From Promethearchaeia archaeon (lineage in GTDB: Archaea; Asgardarchaeota; Lokiarchaeia; Sigyniarchaeales; SOKP01), in the NCBI GenBank assembly GCA_029856125.1, contig JAHQWJ010000138.1, positions 20,521 to 84,520 of the forward strand: 64,000 nt of DNA, in the 5' to 3' direction. The notes under the pieces are model-generated. The model ran no database searches. It was not told the origin of the DNA and worked only from the letters and a program-made list of their open reading frames with translations. A program made the position numbers and the translations under genes. How positions within the stretch are numbered: the stretch's first letter is position 1; every line of letters starts with the position of its first letter. Shown here in pieces: positions 46,279 through 55,311 of the stretch.

Positions 46279-46602
46279 CTAAATTAACTTTAACTCTTTT
46301 TTAATCTCGTACAATTTCAAGTAATAATCAAAGTTCAGATTCTTTTTATCCTGTATAATTTCTGCTTCTATTTCCTTCTCACCTTCCATACTGATGTTTA
46401 ATTCACCAATAACATTAATTAAATCTTCTTTTTGAAAGGTAAAATCAACTTTTTTAATGTCAACACTTATATTAGTAGACTTATCTTTGAGAATTATATG
46501 GTCATTATCAACGATATCCTTGATAAAACCTATAATTTGAACTCGACTGTCGGAACTTTTTATATCCTGAATAATTCTTTGGGTTGCGTGTTCGCGAGAC
46601 AT
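46279..46602 (-). CDS. Small OB-fold protein, candidate RPA-like subunit
   Basis: The predicted strands SRVQIIGFIKDIV, HIILKDKSTNISVDI, DLINVIGELNI and KEIEAEIIQD form an OB fold of the kind seen in RPA14/Ten1/Stn1-like proteins. At 107 residues it is a single domain. It is divergent from PCNA and upstream of TFS, within a replication and transcription neighbourhood, so binding of single-stranded DNA is likely. No direct family match is claimed. Confidence 0.6.
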   Translation of the reverse strand: MSREHATQRIIQDIKSSDSRVQIIGFIKDIVDNDHIILKDKSTNISVDIKKVDFTFQKEDLINVIGELNISMEGEKEIEAEIIQDKKNLNFDYYLKLYEIKKELKLI

Positions 46603-46772
46603 AATAATAATTTTTTTTTATTTATATAGTTTAAAAAATTTAAGATGACTATAAATATTTAATTCAAAAATTACAAATAGGTATTATTAAACCTCTAATA
46701 CTGAATTTTATAAATATTGCTAATAAAACAATATTAATATAAATTAGTAATCAATTAAAGTGCTGATAAATA

Positions 46773-47573
46773 ATGAGCTTTACACTTAAGCTGGATAATA
46801 GTAGGATATTAAAGGGTATAGTCGAAACTCTTTCAAGCATCATCGATGAGACAGAATTCAAAGTATCTCCTAAAGAATTTGTCATTACTGCAATGGACCC
46901 AAGTCGAATTTGCTTATTAAAATTGTCGATTAAAAAAGAGAATTTTGACGACTACAAGTGTAGTAAAGAATCAAAAATCGGTTTAAACTTGGACGATTTG
47001 GACAAAATACTTAGAAGAAGCGCCACGAACGACAATATTGAAATTGACTTTAAAGAATCGGAACAAAAAATCAAAATCACTATGCAAAGAGAAGGAAACA
47101 CTCGTAAACGGACGTTTAGTTTAGCTTTGATCGATCTGGAAAGAGAAGAAATTCCAATGGATAATCTGTTAAAAATTGAATATCCTTCAAATTGGGTGAT
47201 CGATACCGACTTTCTAGTAGAGGCTATAAAGGACGCAGAAATATATTCTGAAATCCTGAACATGAAGGCGGCTGCTAACGAAGGATTAGTCTTTAGTTCT
47301 ACGGGACAAATTGGTGAGATGGAATACGACTTAAGCATCGATGATCTAATTGAGAGCGATATTAAGGAAACATGTACAGGTGCTTATAGTCTGACGTTTC
47401 TAAAGGCTATATTAAAAATCGCTTCAATCACCGAAAAGTTAGAAATTTCACTAAAGACGGATCACCCTCTTAAAATGATATTTAACTTACTAGAGGGCGG
47501 CGAATTAAACTACTTTTTAGCTCCTCGGGTTGAAGAAGCTGAATTTGACGACGAAGATATGGACGAATTCTAA
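46773..47573 (+). CDS. pcn: DNA polymerase sliding clamp PCNA
   Basis: This ring-shaped processivity factor is loaded by RFC. It has the SSIIDETEFKVSPKEFVITAMDPSR start, a SLALIDLE-type interdomain region, DLSIDDLIESDI, and the C-terminal YFLAPRVEE signature. 266 residues is slightly longer than the usual 245-250, mainly from an acidic C-terminal tail ending DEDMDEF. It is followed by both primase subunits and GINS. Confidence 0.96.
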   Translation: MSFTLKLDNSRILKGIVETLSSIIDETEFKVSPKEFVITAMDPSRICLLKLSIKKENFDDYKCSKESKIGLNLDDLDKILRRSATNDNIEIDFKESEQKIKITMQREGNTRKRTFSLALIDLEREEIPMDNLLKIEYPSNWVIDTDFLVEAIKDAEIYSEILNMKAAANEGLVFSSTGQIGEMEYDLSIDDLIESDIKETCTGAYSLTFLKAILKIASITEKLEISLKTDHPLKMIFNLLEGGELNYFLAPRVEEAEFDDEDMDEF

Positions 47574-47644
47574 GAATTTTCCACCAACTTTTTTAAAAAC
47601 AAGTATAAACCAATTAACTCTTTGCGGTTAAATCCGAACAATTC

Positions 47645-48913
47645 TTGTTTCAATTATATGAACTTATTTTAAATCTAAAATGTAGGGTAAGAGAAGCTTT
47701 GAGCATACCAACTGATTTAGTAAACCGTTATCCATGGCTTCCTTCTTTGAAAGTTCAGTATTCTGAGATTGCTGATAAACAACCTTCTGAATTTATTACT
47801 GATATTTTTTCTAGGAGCAATACTAAGCAAATTTCTGAGCGTGTTCGTCTAATTTTTGAATCTGCTTTCAATAATTTGGAAGACATTCCTAATCCAAAGG
47901 GTGAAAATTTATCTATTCAAGTATATCTTTTGCTCAAAATTTTAACTTACGCCCTAAATAATAAGATGATAACGAATAGAATCGCTAATTTGTATTCTAA
48001 GGATGCATATAGCAAGATGGAAAGAGATAACAGTGAATCAGATCTTTACAATATATGTTTAGATTTGGATTTGGAAGTAAAATTTTATGATCCCCCCATT
48101 AAATATGGGAATAAAATGATAAAAGATCATCGTGAAAAACTAGAAACTAACTTTACTATTTACTATATTGATTATCTTAAGCTTGCCTCAAATTTAAGAG
48201 ATGATTACAGAAAACTAGTACACAATTCATTACAAAATGGTTTTGTTTACATTCAAAATAGAAATTTAATGCGGTTGATTCAAGAGTATGTTAGAAATAA
48301 AATCCTAACTGAAGAAACGGAAGATAAAGCCTCTTTAAAGTCATTCCTTGATAAAGCATTTAAAATTCAAGAATTTAAAGAATTATACGATCATATTTTA
48401 AGTATTTGGGCAAAAAAAGAAGATGATTTTGATTTTACTTTTAAATTCGATATTACTAGTAAAACAGATATTTTGAAGCTTTTTCCCCCCTGTGTGCTTG
48501 AAATTTTAAAAAAGGCTAAAGAAGGACAAAATTTAGTGCATCATGAACGACTCTTCATAGTTTGGTTTTTGCTCGCCTTGGATTATCCAGTTGAAAAGGT
48601 TGTAGATGTTTTTGCTACTTTACCAGATTTTGATCGAGATAAAACTAATTATCAAGTAGAATACGCCAAAAAAAAAAAATATGTTCCTTATCAGTGTTCT
48701 ACTCTACAATCAATTAATCTTTGCATGAAAGAAAAATATAAAGATGAACTGTGTCAAGATGGGTATGGTTCAAAAGAATTAACTGAAAGAAAAAAATTAA
48801 AACATCCATTATCTTACATTAGGATAAAACAATACAGAGATGAGAAACTAGAAGAGTACCTAAAAAACAAGGCAAAAAGAGAACGGGAGGATTCACAGAA
48901 GCAAAATGAATGA
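47645..48913 (+). CDS. priL: DNA primase large subunit PriL
   Basis: The non-catalytic primase subunit carries a 4Fe-4S cluster. The four expected cysteines are Cys283 (in FPPC), Cys351, Cys360 and Cys370. The N-terminal helical domain has YPWLPSLKVQYSEIA. The start is TTG at 47645; a stop lies ten codons upstream and no better start is present. The end overlaps the PriS start by eight bases, so translation is coupled. Confidence 0.94.
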   Translation: MFQLYELILNLKCRVREALSIPTDLVNRYPWLPSLKVQYSEIADKQPSEFITDIFSRSNTKQISERVRLIFESAFNNLEDIPNPKGENLSIQVYLLLKILTYALNNKMITNRIANLYSKDAYSKMERDNSESDLYNICLDLDLEVKFYDPPIKYGNKMIKDHREKLETNFTIYYIDYLKLASNLRDDYRKLVHNSLQNGFVYIQNRNLMRLIQEYVRNKILTEETEDKASLKSFLDKAFKIQEFKELYDHILSIWAKKEDDFDFTFKFDITSKTDILKLFPPCVLEILKKAKEGQNLVHHERLFIVWFLLALDYPVEKVVDVFATLPDFDRDKTNYQVEYAKKKKYVPYQCSTLQSINLCMKEKYKDELCQDGYGSKELTERKKLKHPLSYIRIKQYRDEKLEEYLKNKAKREREDSQKQNE

Positions 48914-50189
48914 ATACACGTATCTAAAAAGGTTATTCCAAGCATATTATCAAGAAAAACAATTTGAATTCCCGAAAGTAAGCTCGTTCAACTTACGAGA
49001 ATTTGGCTTAATCCCCTGGGAAAAAAAAGTTTATATGAAGAGGCATATGAGTTTTGATGACCCAAGTGTTTTAAGAAGTTACTTGATAACTGATGCTCCG
49101 AGACATTTGTATTCCAGTGGTTCTCTTTATCTAAAACCTGATGCACCAGACATGAATAAAAAAGAATACCAAGGGTGTGATTTTATTATTGATATTGATG
49201 TTGATCACTTCTATACTCCATGTAAAGAAGAGCACGATCTGTGGATTTGCAAAGAATGTGGAAATGAGGGGGCAGGTATGCCCCAAACCTGCCCAAACTG
49301 TAAGGGATCAAAGTTTACTACAGTCAGCTGGGTATGCGATCAATGTTTAGATGTTGCGAAAAATGAGATCAATAAGTTAGTATTTAATTTTCTTATCCCC
49401 GATTTTGGAATTGACGAAAAACATTTGAAAATTGCTTTTTCAGGACACAGGGGATATCACCTGAAAATTGAAAGTGAAGACCTTAGAAAGCTCAACAGTG
49501 AGGAAAGAAGAGAAATTGTAGATTATGTTAGTGGAAAAAATGTAAATTTTGAAATTTTAGGATTAAATGAAAGATTTAATGGAATCTATGGATTGCTGGA
49601 GGAAAACATTGGGTGGTCTCAAAAAATAATGAAAAAAATTATCGAAGTATTAAATAAACCGAGACATGAAATCGAAACTTTACTTCTAGACAAAAATCAC
49701 TTTGACTTTAATATTAGTGTAGTTACAAGTTTTTTAAAATATAAGAATGATTTCTTAGAGGTAATCACTAAAGGAGAAAGAAATGTTTGGTCTATTGAAG
49801 GCTTCGGTTTAATTAATTGGAAAAAACTTCTAAGAGGAATTGTTGCATTAATAGGAATTGAATTAGATGAACCCGTGTCTATAGATATACATAGACTCAT
49901 ACGATACCCTGGATCATTACATGGAAAAACGGGATTTAAAGTTCAAGAACTTGAATTAAATGAACTTGACGACTTTAACCCTTTAGATGAACCTAACGAG
50001 AAGTTAGATCCGATAGTGTTTAAAAGTAAGAAAAATTTGATCTATAAATTAGAAATAGTGGAAAATAAATTACCAATCACTACAATCAAGGGCGAATCGT
50101 TTGGCCCCTATATCAAAGGTGAAAAGATAGACGTTCCGCACCACTTTGCAGTTTTTTTATTGTGTAAAGAAGTTGCTAAAACGATTTAG
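48906..50189 (+). CDS. priS: DNA primase catalytic subunit PriS
   Basis: This is an archaeo-eukaryotic primase polymerase. FIIDIDVDHF carries the metal-binding Asp96 and Asp98. A four-cysteine zinc motif (CKECGNEGAGMPQTCPNC and CDQC, about residues 117-145) follows as in other archaeal PriS proteins. FSGHRGYHLKIE holds the nucleotide-binding SGxRGxH motif and HRLIRYPGSLHGKTG the third. Length (427) is typical. Confidence 0.95.
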   Translation: MNEYTYLKRLFQAYYQEKQFEFPKVSSFNLREFGLIPWEKKVYMKRHMSFDDPSVLRSYLITDAPRHLYSSGSLYLKPDAPDMNKKEYQGCDFIIDIDVDHFYTPCKEEHDLWICKECGNEGAGMPQTCPNCKGSKFTTVSWVCDQCLDVAKNEINKLVFNFLIPDFGIDEKHLKIAFSGHRGYHLKIESEDLRKLNSEERREIVDYVSGKNVNFEILGLNERFNGIYGLLEENIGWSQKIMKKIIEVLNKPRHEIETLLLDKNHFDFNISVVTSFLKYKNDFLEVITKGERNVWSIEGFGLINWKKLLRGIVALIGIELDEPVSIDIHRLIRYPGSLHGKTGFKVQELELNELDDFNPLDEPNEKLDPIVFKSKKNLIYKLEIVENKLPITTIKGESFGPYIKGEKIDVPHHFAVFLLCKEVAKTI

Positions 50190-50250
50190 GATAAAATAAT
50201 ATTTGGTCCTATCCTTCATTATTATAACATATTTCAATTGTCTGAGACTT

Positions 50251-50940
50251 ATGGATTTAAAAAAAGATTACGATAAACTTTATCAACATTGGCTTAAAGA
50301 ATTTGAGCAACCCGAGTTGACTCATCTAACCCAAGAAATATTTGACAATTACAAAAAAAGTTCAAGTTATATCACTCAATATCAGATAGAGGAAAAACCC
50401 AAAGTCGAAAACTCATTATTTAACTCATACAAGAAACGTTTCATTTATTTATTTAACGATTTCTTAAAAATCCGGGAAGTAAAAATACTTAATTCAGCAT
50501 TATCTCTTAAAGATATTGATCTAAACGATGTAATTGAGGCAGAGAGATTATTCTTTCAAAATTTAGTAAGCACGATTAAAGGATATAAAAAACTTAAAAA
50601 GCTTGCTCTCTACGATGATAAAAAACCAATTGAGCTAGAAGAGATTTTATTGGACGAAGAAAAACCGGATAAAATTCCCCTTACAGAGGAATCCACCGAG
50701 GAATATTCAATTGAAACAAGTGATAACGCTCAACTTAAAAAAGTGGAAGAGGATCAACCTAACCAAAAGGCTGAATACAATTATATGCTTATTCGATTTA
50801 ACGAGCCTTCTCCACCTTTAGTAGGGATTGATCTTATTAATTATGGGCCCTTTCAAGTAAATGATATCACTAATATGCCCTATAAGAATGCGAAAATCCT
50901 AATTTACGAAAAAATAGCAGAAAAGATTGAGCTATCTTAA
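50251..50940 (+). CDS. GINS complex subunit (Gins51/Gins15 type)
   Basis: GINS joins MCM and other replisome proteins. The N-terminal helical A domain (residues about 1-135) is followed by an acidic linker (about 135-185). The small beta B domain opens with MLIRFNEPSPPLVGIDLINYGPF and contains the DITNMPYKNAKILI segment. The B domain at the C-terminus matches Gins51 (Sld5/Psf1 order). The ATG at 50251 is chosen; an upstream GTG at 50203 would add an unrelated hydrophobic stretch. The stop overlaps the Nop10 stop by four bases on the opposite strand. Confidence 0.88.
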   Translation: MDLKKDYDKLYQHWLKEFEQPELTHLTQEIFDNYKKSSSYITQYQIEEKPKVENSLFNSYKKRFIYLFNDFLKIREVKILNSALSLKDIDLNDVIEAERLFFQNLVSTIKGYKKLKKLALYDDKKPIELEEILLDEEKPDKIPLTEESTEEYSIETSDNAQLKKVEEDQPNQKAEYNYMLIRFNEPSPPLVGIDLINYGPFQVNDITNMPYKNAKILIYEKIAEKIELS

Positions 50941-51128
50941 TTATCTTTAAACTTTTTTTTAAACTCCTCTTTAAAGTAGACCATTCGATATTTTGAATAT
51001 TTATCAATAGGAGAGTATTTTGGAGGAAATGGGTTAATTAAAGTACCTCCGCAGTGTTTACACACAGATTTTTCATTAATCAATCCATATTCTCCACATT
51101 TACTACATTTTTGAAGGTATTTCGTCAT
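50937..51128 (-). CDS. nop10: H/ACA ribonucleoprotein Nop10
   Basis: This 63-residue protein of H/ACA pseudouridylation particles has a zinc ribbon CSKCGEYGL...CKHCGG. The linear C-terminal segment NPFPPKYSPIDKYSKYR contacts the Cbf5 catalytic subunit. It is downstream of aIF2-alpha with 29 bp between, the conserved archaeal order. Confidence 0.95.
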   Translation of the reverse strand: MTKYLQKCSKCGEYGLINEKSVCKHCGGTLINPFPPKYSPIDKYSKYRMVYFKEEFKKKFKDN

Positions 51129-51157
51129 CGTCCTAGTTATAAAAAAATTGTTAAGTT

Positions 51158-51982
51158 TTAATCCCTAATAAATTCAAATGAACCATCAGTTTTTTGAGTG
51201 GACGATTCAAGGACTTCAAGAGCATCTGATAGAATACTTTCTGCGTCGAGATAATCTTTGGTAACAATTTCTAATCTATAATAGGGCGCACCCAGATATA
51301 ATAAACTTATTTTTCGCGTTTCTACTGGTTTATCGATTATGTTAACAACTTCATCCAAAGTTTCTTTTAGTTTAGTAATTCCATCTCCGCTTTTATTAAT
51401 AAGTTTTATTTTACCGATTATGCTTACTGTAGAAATCTCAACATTTTCGTCTACTGTTTTCAAAAAAGCATCTTTAACATGATCTGGAATGTCTGTAAGT
51501 TCATTTAAAAGTTCTTCTCCCTCTTCTTTAAGCGCTTCAATTGCTTCTTGATAAAAATCAAATTGTTCTTTTATAGGCCAACCTATTAACTCGTAAGCTT
51601 GATCTAAGGTAAGATCAATTCCCTCTGTTTCCGTTAAAAACTGCAGGAGAATCTCAAATTTATTTGCATATTTATGTTCTTTTGCTATCAAAGCTTTCTG
51701 GGCAGAATTGACGCGTCTCAAAGAGAGATCAATTTGTCCTTTATCAGGAACAACTTTCACAACTCTCAATACTACTCTCTGACCAACCCTCACAATACTT
51801 CTAATATTCCTAACCCATCTACTTGAAATTTCACTAATATGAATCATTCCTCTGGCAGTTTCTTCTGATGGGAGGCCATTATAATCCGGTAAGTCCACAT
51901 AAATATATTGTTTTTGGATATCGACAACGCGCGCCATGATAAACGCACCTTCTTTAGGAAACGGATTTCTATTCTTGACCAT
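51158..51982 (-). CDS. aif2a: Translation initiation factor 2 alpha subunit
   Basis: The alpha subunit of the factor that brings initiator tRNA to the ribosome. Residues about 8-85 are an S1 domain with GAFIMARVVDIQKQYIYVDL and RGMIHISEIS. A helical domain and a C-terminal alpha-beta domain with IVTKDYLDAESILSDALE follow. 274 residues is normal. The gene is separated here from L44e-S27e, its usual neighbours in many archaea. Confidence 0.96.
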   Translation of the reverse strand: MVKNRNPFPKEGAFIMARVVDIQKQYIYVDLPDYNGLPSEETARGMIHISEISSRWVRNIRSIVRVGQRVVLRVVKVVPDKGQIDLSLRRVNSAQKALIAKEHKYANKFEILLQFLTETEGIDLTLDQAYELIGWPIKEQFDFYQEAIEALKEEGEELLNELTDIPDHVKDAFLKTVDENVEISTVSIIGKIKLINKSGDGITKLKETLDEVVNIIDKPVETRKISLLYLGAPYYRLEIVTKDYLDAESILSDALEVLESSTQKTDGSFEFIRD

Positions 51983-52134
51983 GATATCTACAAGCTTTTT
52001 ATTTTTTTTTTATTACTATGTAATTTAACAAACAATAACTTTTTACTTTTATTATGAAAATAGTAGAAAAAGGTTTTTTTTTACTATTCTTTATCAAATT
52101 TATAGTATAGAACCAAATAAAAAGTGATCTAAAA

Positions 52135-52590
52135 ATACCAAACTGGATCGTGCATAGTAAATGGGCAAAAAAAGCGGGAATTGACAAAATTATCGCTGAT
52201 TTTGTAAATAGAAACATTGATTATGGAACCTCTTGGGCATTTACCAAAAACGAAAACGATTTTCCCGTAGAGGAATTCGAAAGTACTAAAACAAAGCAGT
52301 TGAATTTTTTTTATCAGAAAGACTTAGAAAAAGAAAATGGCCACAAGTCATATGTCAAAGCATATTACTTGCATCACTTATTAGATTACTTTAGAGAAAC
52401 GCGAATAAACATATATGAGATAAAAACTGTCTTCGATCAATTTTTAAAAGAAAAAATTGAAACTGAAATCATAAATGCTGAAGGGAATAAAGTTAATTTC
52501 TTGGAAGAAATTCATCAAATTTTCGATGTTCTAAGAAAAAATAAAGAAGAATTATACTCAGATCTTAAAGGGGGATATTTTACTAATTAG
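52135..52590 (+). CDS. Unknown protein with apparent ATA start behind a strong ribosome-binding site
   Basis: The family is not recognised. GTGATCT (52124-52130) is an excellent ribosome-binding site and is followed after four bases by ATA, then CCA AAC TGG. This gives a product beginning MPNWIVHSKWAKKAGI. The first GTG (52150) would leave only nine bases after the site's own spacer and would cut the conserved-looking NW-VH-KW start. The 151-residue protein is soluble and mostly helical. It has several histidines (VHSKW, YLHHLLDYFRE) that could bind metal. It is divergent from aIF2-alpha and upstream of EF-1A. Confidence 0.6.
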   Translation: MPNWIVHSKWAKKAGIDKIIADFVNRNIDYGTSWAFTKNENDFPVEEFESTKTKQLNFFYQKDLEKENGHKSYVKAYYLHHLLDYFRETRINIYEIKTVFDQFLKEKIETEIINAEGNKVNFLEEIHQIFDVLRKNKEELYSDLKGGYFTN

Positions 52591-52676
52591 AATATTGGAA
52601 AAGATAAATCAATCTTTACTCAACAAATTTATCTAGTGCTTCCTTTCGAACTAATGCTAGAAATTATAGTAAAAAA

Positions 52677-52720
52677 TATATATTTGATATCATTAAGGAT
52701 TATATATTTGATATCATTAA
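52677..52720. promoter_or_regulatory. Two perfect 20-bp direct repeats upstream of EF-1A
   Basis: TATATATTTGATATCATTAA occurs at 52677-52696 and 52701-52720, a period of 24 bp. The distal end is about 72 bp before the EF-1A start. Each unit contains a TATA-like run and a GATATC palindrome, so the pair may be a duplicated promoter or a tandem regulator site for a highly expressed gene. Confidence 0.65.
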
Positions 52721-52791
52721 TCTAAAATTATATTTTATAATTTCATATTAAATTATCAAACCTAATAATAAGTAGAGGAAATTGATTTAAA

Positions 52792-54102
52792 ATGCCAACT
52801 GATAAAGAACATTTAAATCTTGTTATAATAGGTCATATAGATCACGGCAAATCCACCATGATGGGTGCAATGCTCATTAAAACTGGAGCAGTAACCGACA
52901 GAGAAGCACGAGAACTTGAGAAATTAGCAAAAGAATACGATAGAGAATCTTGGTCATACGCTTATGTCTTTGACAGATTAAAAGAGGAGCGAGCACGCGG
53001 TATTACTATTGATTTAGCATTCCGAAAATTCGAAACGAGTAAAAAATACTTTACCATTATTGACGCTCCTGGTCATGCTGACTTCGTAAAGAACATGATC
53101 ACTGGTGCCTCTCAAGCTGACGCCGCAATTTTAGTAGTTTCTGGAAAGAAAGGTGAAATGGAAGTCGGTATCGCAGCAAATGGACAAACTCGAGAACACG
53201 CTTACTTAGCCCAAACTTTAGGTGTTAAGCAATTAGTTGTTGCTGTTAATAAAGCAGATGCCTATGATTATAGCGAACAGCGTTATAATGAAGTAAAAGA
53301 CGCAGTCTCTGATCTCCTAAAAAATATCGGTTTTCCAGTCAAAAAAATTCCGTTTGTACCCGTTAGTGGTATTAAAGCAGAGAATTTGACGGAAAAAGAT
53401 GATAAACTTTCATGGTACGAAGGTCCAACCTTAATTGAAGCGATTGATGCCTTTGATCTCCCTCCAAAACCTACTGGCAAACCATTACGAGTTCCTATTC
53501 AAGACGCATATAGTATTAAAGGTACCGGAGTTGTCCCTGTTGGAAGAGTTGAAACAGGCGTATTGAAGCAGAATGATAAAATTGTTATCATGCCAACCGG
53601 CTTTGAAGGCGAAATAAGAAGCATCGAAATGCACCACGAAGAACAAGCTTCTGCTGAACCTGGCGATAACATCGGTTTTAGCATCAGAGGAATTACTCTG
53701 GCGGATGTTGGTCGTGGCGATGTCATGGGTCATCCTACTAATCCTCCGACTGTAATCACTCCAAAGGGGAACTGGACTGGACAAATAATTGTTATTTGGC
53801 ATCCAACAGCAATTGCTCAAGGATACACTCCTGTAGTTCACGCTCATACAGCTCAAGTAGCCGCTAAATTTATCGAGTTAAACAAAAAGTTAGATCAGAA
53901 GACTGGTGCCGTAATCGAGGACAATCCGAAATTTCTCAAAAAGAATGAAGCAGCGATCGTCAAACTACAGCCAATTAAAAAGCTTTGTATTGAAAAGTAC
54001 GAAGATTTTCCTGAGCTCGGGCGATTTGCGGTAAGGGATATGTCCAGAACATCCTGCGTGGGAATTGTAAAAGACCTTGAGATAGGAGAAGAAGAAGAAT
54101 AA
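52792..54102 (+). CDS. tuf: Translation elongation factor 1-alpha
   Basis: This GTPase delivers aminoacyl-tRNA to the ribosome. GHIDHGKST lies at residues 14-22 (Ile in place of the usual Val), DAPGHADF is G3 and NKAD is G4. RGITID marks switch I. Domains 2 and 3 follow with GVVPVGRVETG and RDMSRTSCVGIV. Length (436) is typical. The S10 gene that commonly follows is absent; a small GTPase comes next. Confidence 0.97.
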   Translation: MPTDKEHLNLVIIGHIDHGKSTMMGAMLIKTGAVTDREARELEKLAKEYDRESWSYAYVFDRLKEERARGITIDLAFRKFETSKKYFTIIDAPGHADFVKNMITGASQADAAILVVSGKKGEMEVGIAANGQTREHAYLAQTLGVKQLVVAVNKADAYDYSEQRYNEVKDAVSDLLKNIGFPVKKIPFVPVSGIKAENLTEKDDKLSWYEGPTLIEAIDAFDLPPKPTGKPLRVPIQDAYSIKGTGVVPVGRVETGVLKQNDKIVIMPTGFEGEIRSIEMHHEEQASAEPGDNIGFSIRGITLADVGRGDVMGHPTNPPTVITPKGNWTGQIIVIWHPTAIAQGYTPVVHAHTAQVAAKFIELNKKLDQKTGAVIEDNPKFLKKNEAAIVKLQPIKKLCIEKYEDFPELGRFAVRDMSRTSCVGIVKDLEIGEEEE

Positions 54103-54264
54103 AGACACAATCTTTCTTTGATTTTTTTAATTAATTTTTAATTTATTTTTATTTGCTATTTTCTATTAGTTTTATAATTTCATATTATGTGAATATTATT
54201 TTCATTTTTGTAAGATTATTTGCCTTTTCTAATTATCATAAATCGTAGTTAGAAAGGGTTAATT

Positions 54265-54741
54265 TTGTTAACAACTAAAAAAAAGATTTGTTTTATTGGA
54301 GAGCAATCGGTGGGAAAAAGTTCACTGCTATCCTTATTACAGGGAAGGGAAGTCCAAGAAGAAAGAGTTCCTACGGTGGGATTAGAAGTGGAAGATTCCG
54401 TTTTGAACGGTCAAAATTGTTCAGTTTGGGACTTAGGAGGTCAGAAAAGGTTTAAGTTTATGTGGCAGGATTTTCTCAGAGGTGCTGGTTTAGCAGTGAT
54501 CGTGTGTGATTCTACTGAAAAAAATGTAGAGCAAACAAAGGAAATCTACAATAGATTTGAACGTAGTTTAGGAACTAAAATCATCGCAATCGCGAATAAG
54601 CAAGATCTACCTGGTGCTTTAAGTGCTAAAAAAATCCAGAAAAAATTAGGCGGTGTTAAAACGTACGGAATGTCAGCTATTAGACCTGAGTTACAACAAA
54701 GGATGAGAGAAATATTAGAGTATGAGATTCATACCAAATAA
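54265..54741 (+). CDS. Arf/Sar-like small GTPase
   Basis: The G motifs are GEQSVGKSS (residues 12-20), VPTVGLEVED as switch I, WDLGGQKRF as G3, ANKQDLPGA as G4 and MSAI as G5. WDLGGQ and NKQD-LPGA are typical of the Arf family. The N-terminal amphipathic helix of eukaryotic Arf is missing: the protein begins seven residues before the first strand. 158 residues makes it one of the shortest of this superfamily. The start is TTG at 54265, about 160 bp after EF-1A, in an AT-rich spacer with no gene. It converges on the DUF99 gene. Confidence 0.88.
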   Translation: MLTTKKKICFIGEQSVGKSSLLSLLQGREVQEERVPTVGLEVEDSVLNGQNCSVWDLGGQKRFKFMWQDFLRGAGLAVIVCDSTEKNVEQTKEIYNRFERSLGTKIIAIANKQDLPGALSAKKIQKKLGGVKTYGMSAIRPELQQRMREILEYEIHTK

Positions 54742-54748
54742 AACTCTA

Positions 54749-55309
54749 CTATAACGCTTTTCCTATTATATGAGCAAGGCGTACGGGTTCTGGGATTTTA
54801 GAATCGATGCACACCTTTTGAAATAAAGCATTAACATCTGCATATGAAATTCCTTTAGAATGAAAAAACACTTTTGAAAGACCTCCCGCTGTTTCAGTAA
54901 CAGTTTCATATAAATTGCCTGCTTTTACAATTTTTCGTAATTTAGCTATGTTATTTTGTGGGAATTTTTTTAAAATCGCTTTTCTAACTGCATCAAGATC
55001 CACTTCTTTTTCAGTTACAGCAATAATTGGTTTATTCGTAGCTTTGTAGATTTCTTCTAAATCAATTATGTTAAAACCACCAAAAGTAATAGTATCTGTA
55101 AGTATGAATTGCACATGTTTTTCATTTTGCCTTATAAGTTCGATTAAAACTTCTGTAGCATCATCTCCATCAATAGTAATTTCTTTTTTGACCATACGAA
55201 CCATTCTCGTGCCTTGACAAACTATTCCAATTAGATCGGTCGTGAGTGATTCAGAATCAAATTTAAATTTCGCATCGTCTACTCCAATTGTTATTGGGAA
55301 TTCTTTCAT
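54749..55309 (-). CDS. DUF99 family protein
   Basis: DUF99 proteins are archaeal, and are related in fold to endonuclease V and RNase H. Family-typical segments are IGVDDAKF at the N-terminus, IVCQGTRMVRMV, FILTDTITFGGFNIIDLEEI and TNKPIIAVTEKEVD. Asp in GVDDA and LTDT could bind metal. The exact substrate is unknown. It starts two bases after the stop of the RNase III-like gene, in the Csl4-RpoL operon. Confidence 0.8.
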   Translation of the reverse strand: MKEFPITIGVDDAKFKFDSESLTTDLIGIVCQGTRMVRMVKKEITIDGDDATEVLIELIRQNEKHVQFILTDTITFGGFNIIDLEEIYKATNKPIIAVTEKEVDLDAVRKAILKKFPQNNIAKLRKIVKAGNLYETVTETAGGLSKVFFHSKGISYADVNALFQKVCIDSKIPEPVRLAHIIGKAL

Positions 55310-55311
55310 GT

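Noticed and set aside
53485..53856. Long antisense frames inside EF-1A (and similar frames in rpoA1, GH127, enolase)
   Set aside because: They lie entirely inside confidently identified genes, have no ribosome-binding sites and no protein-like motifs; they arise from codon bias on the coding strand.
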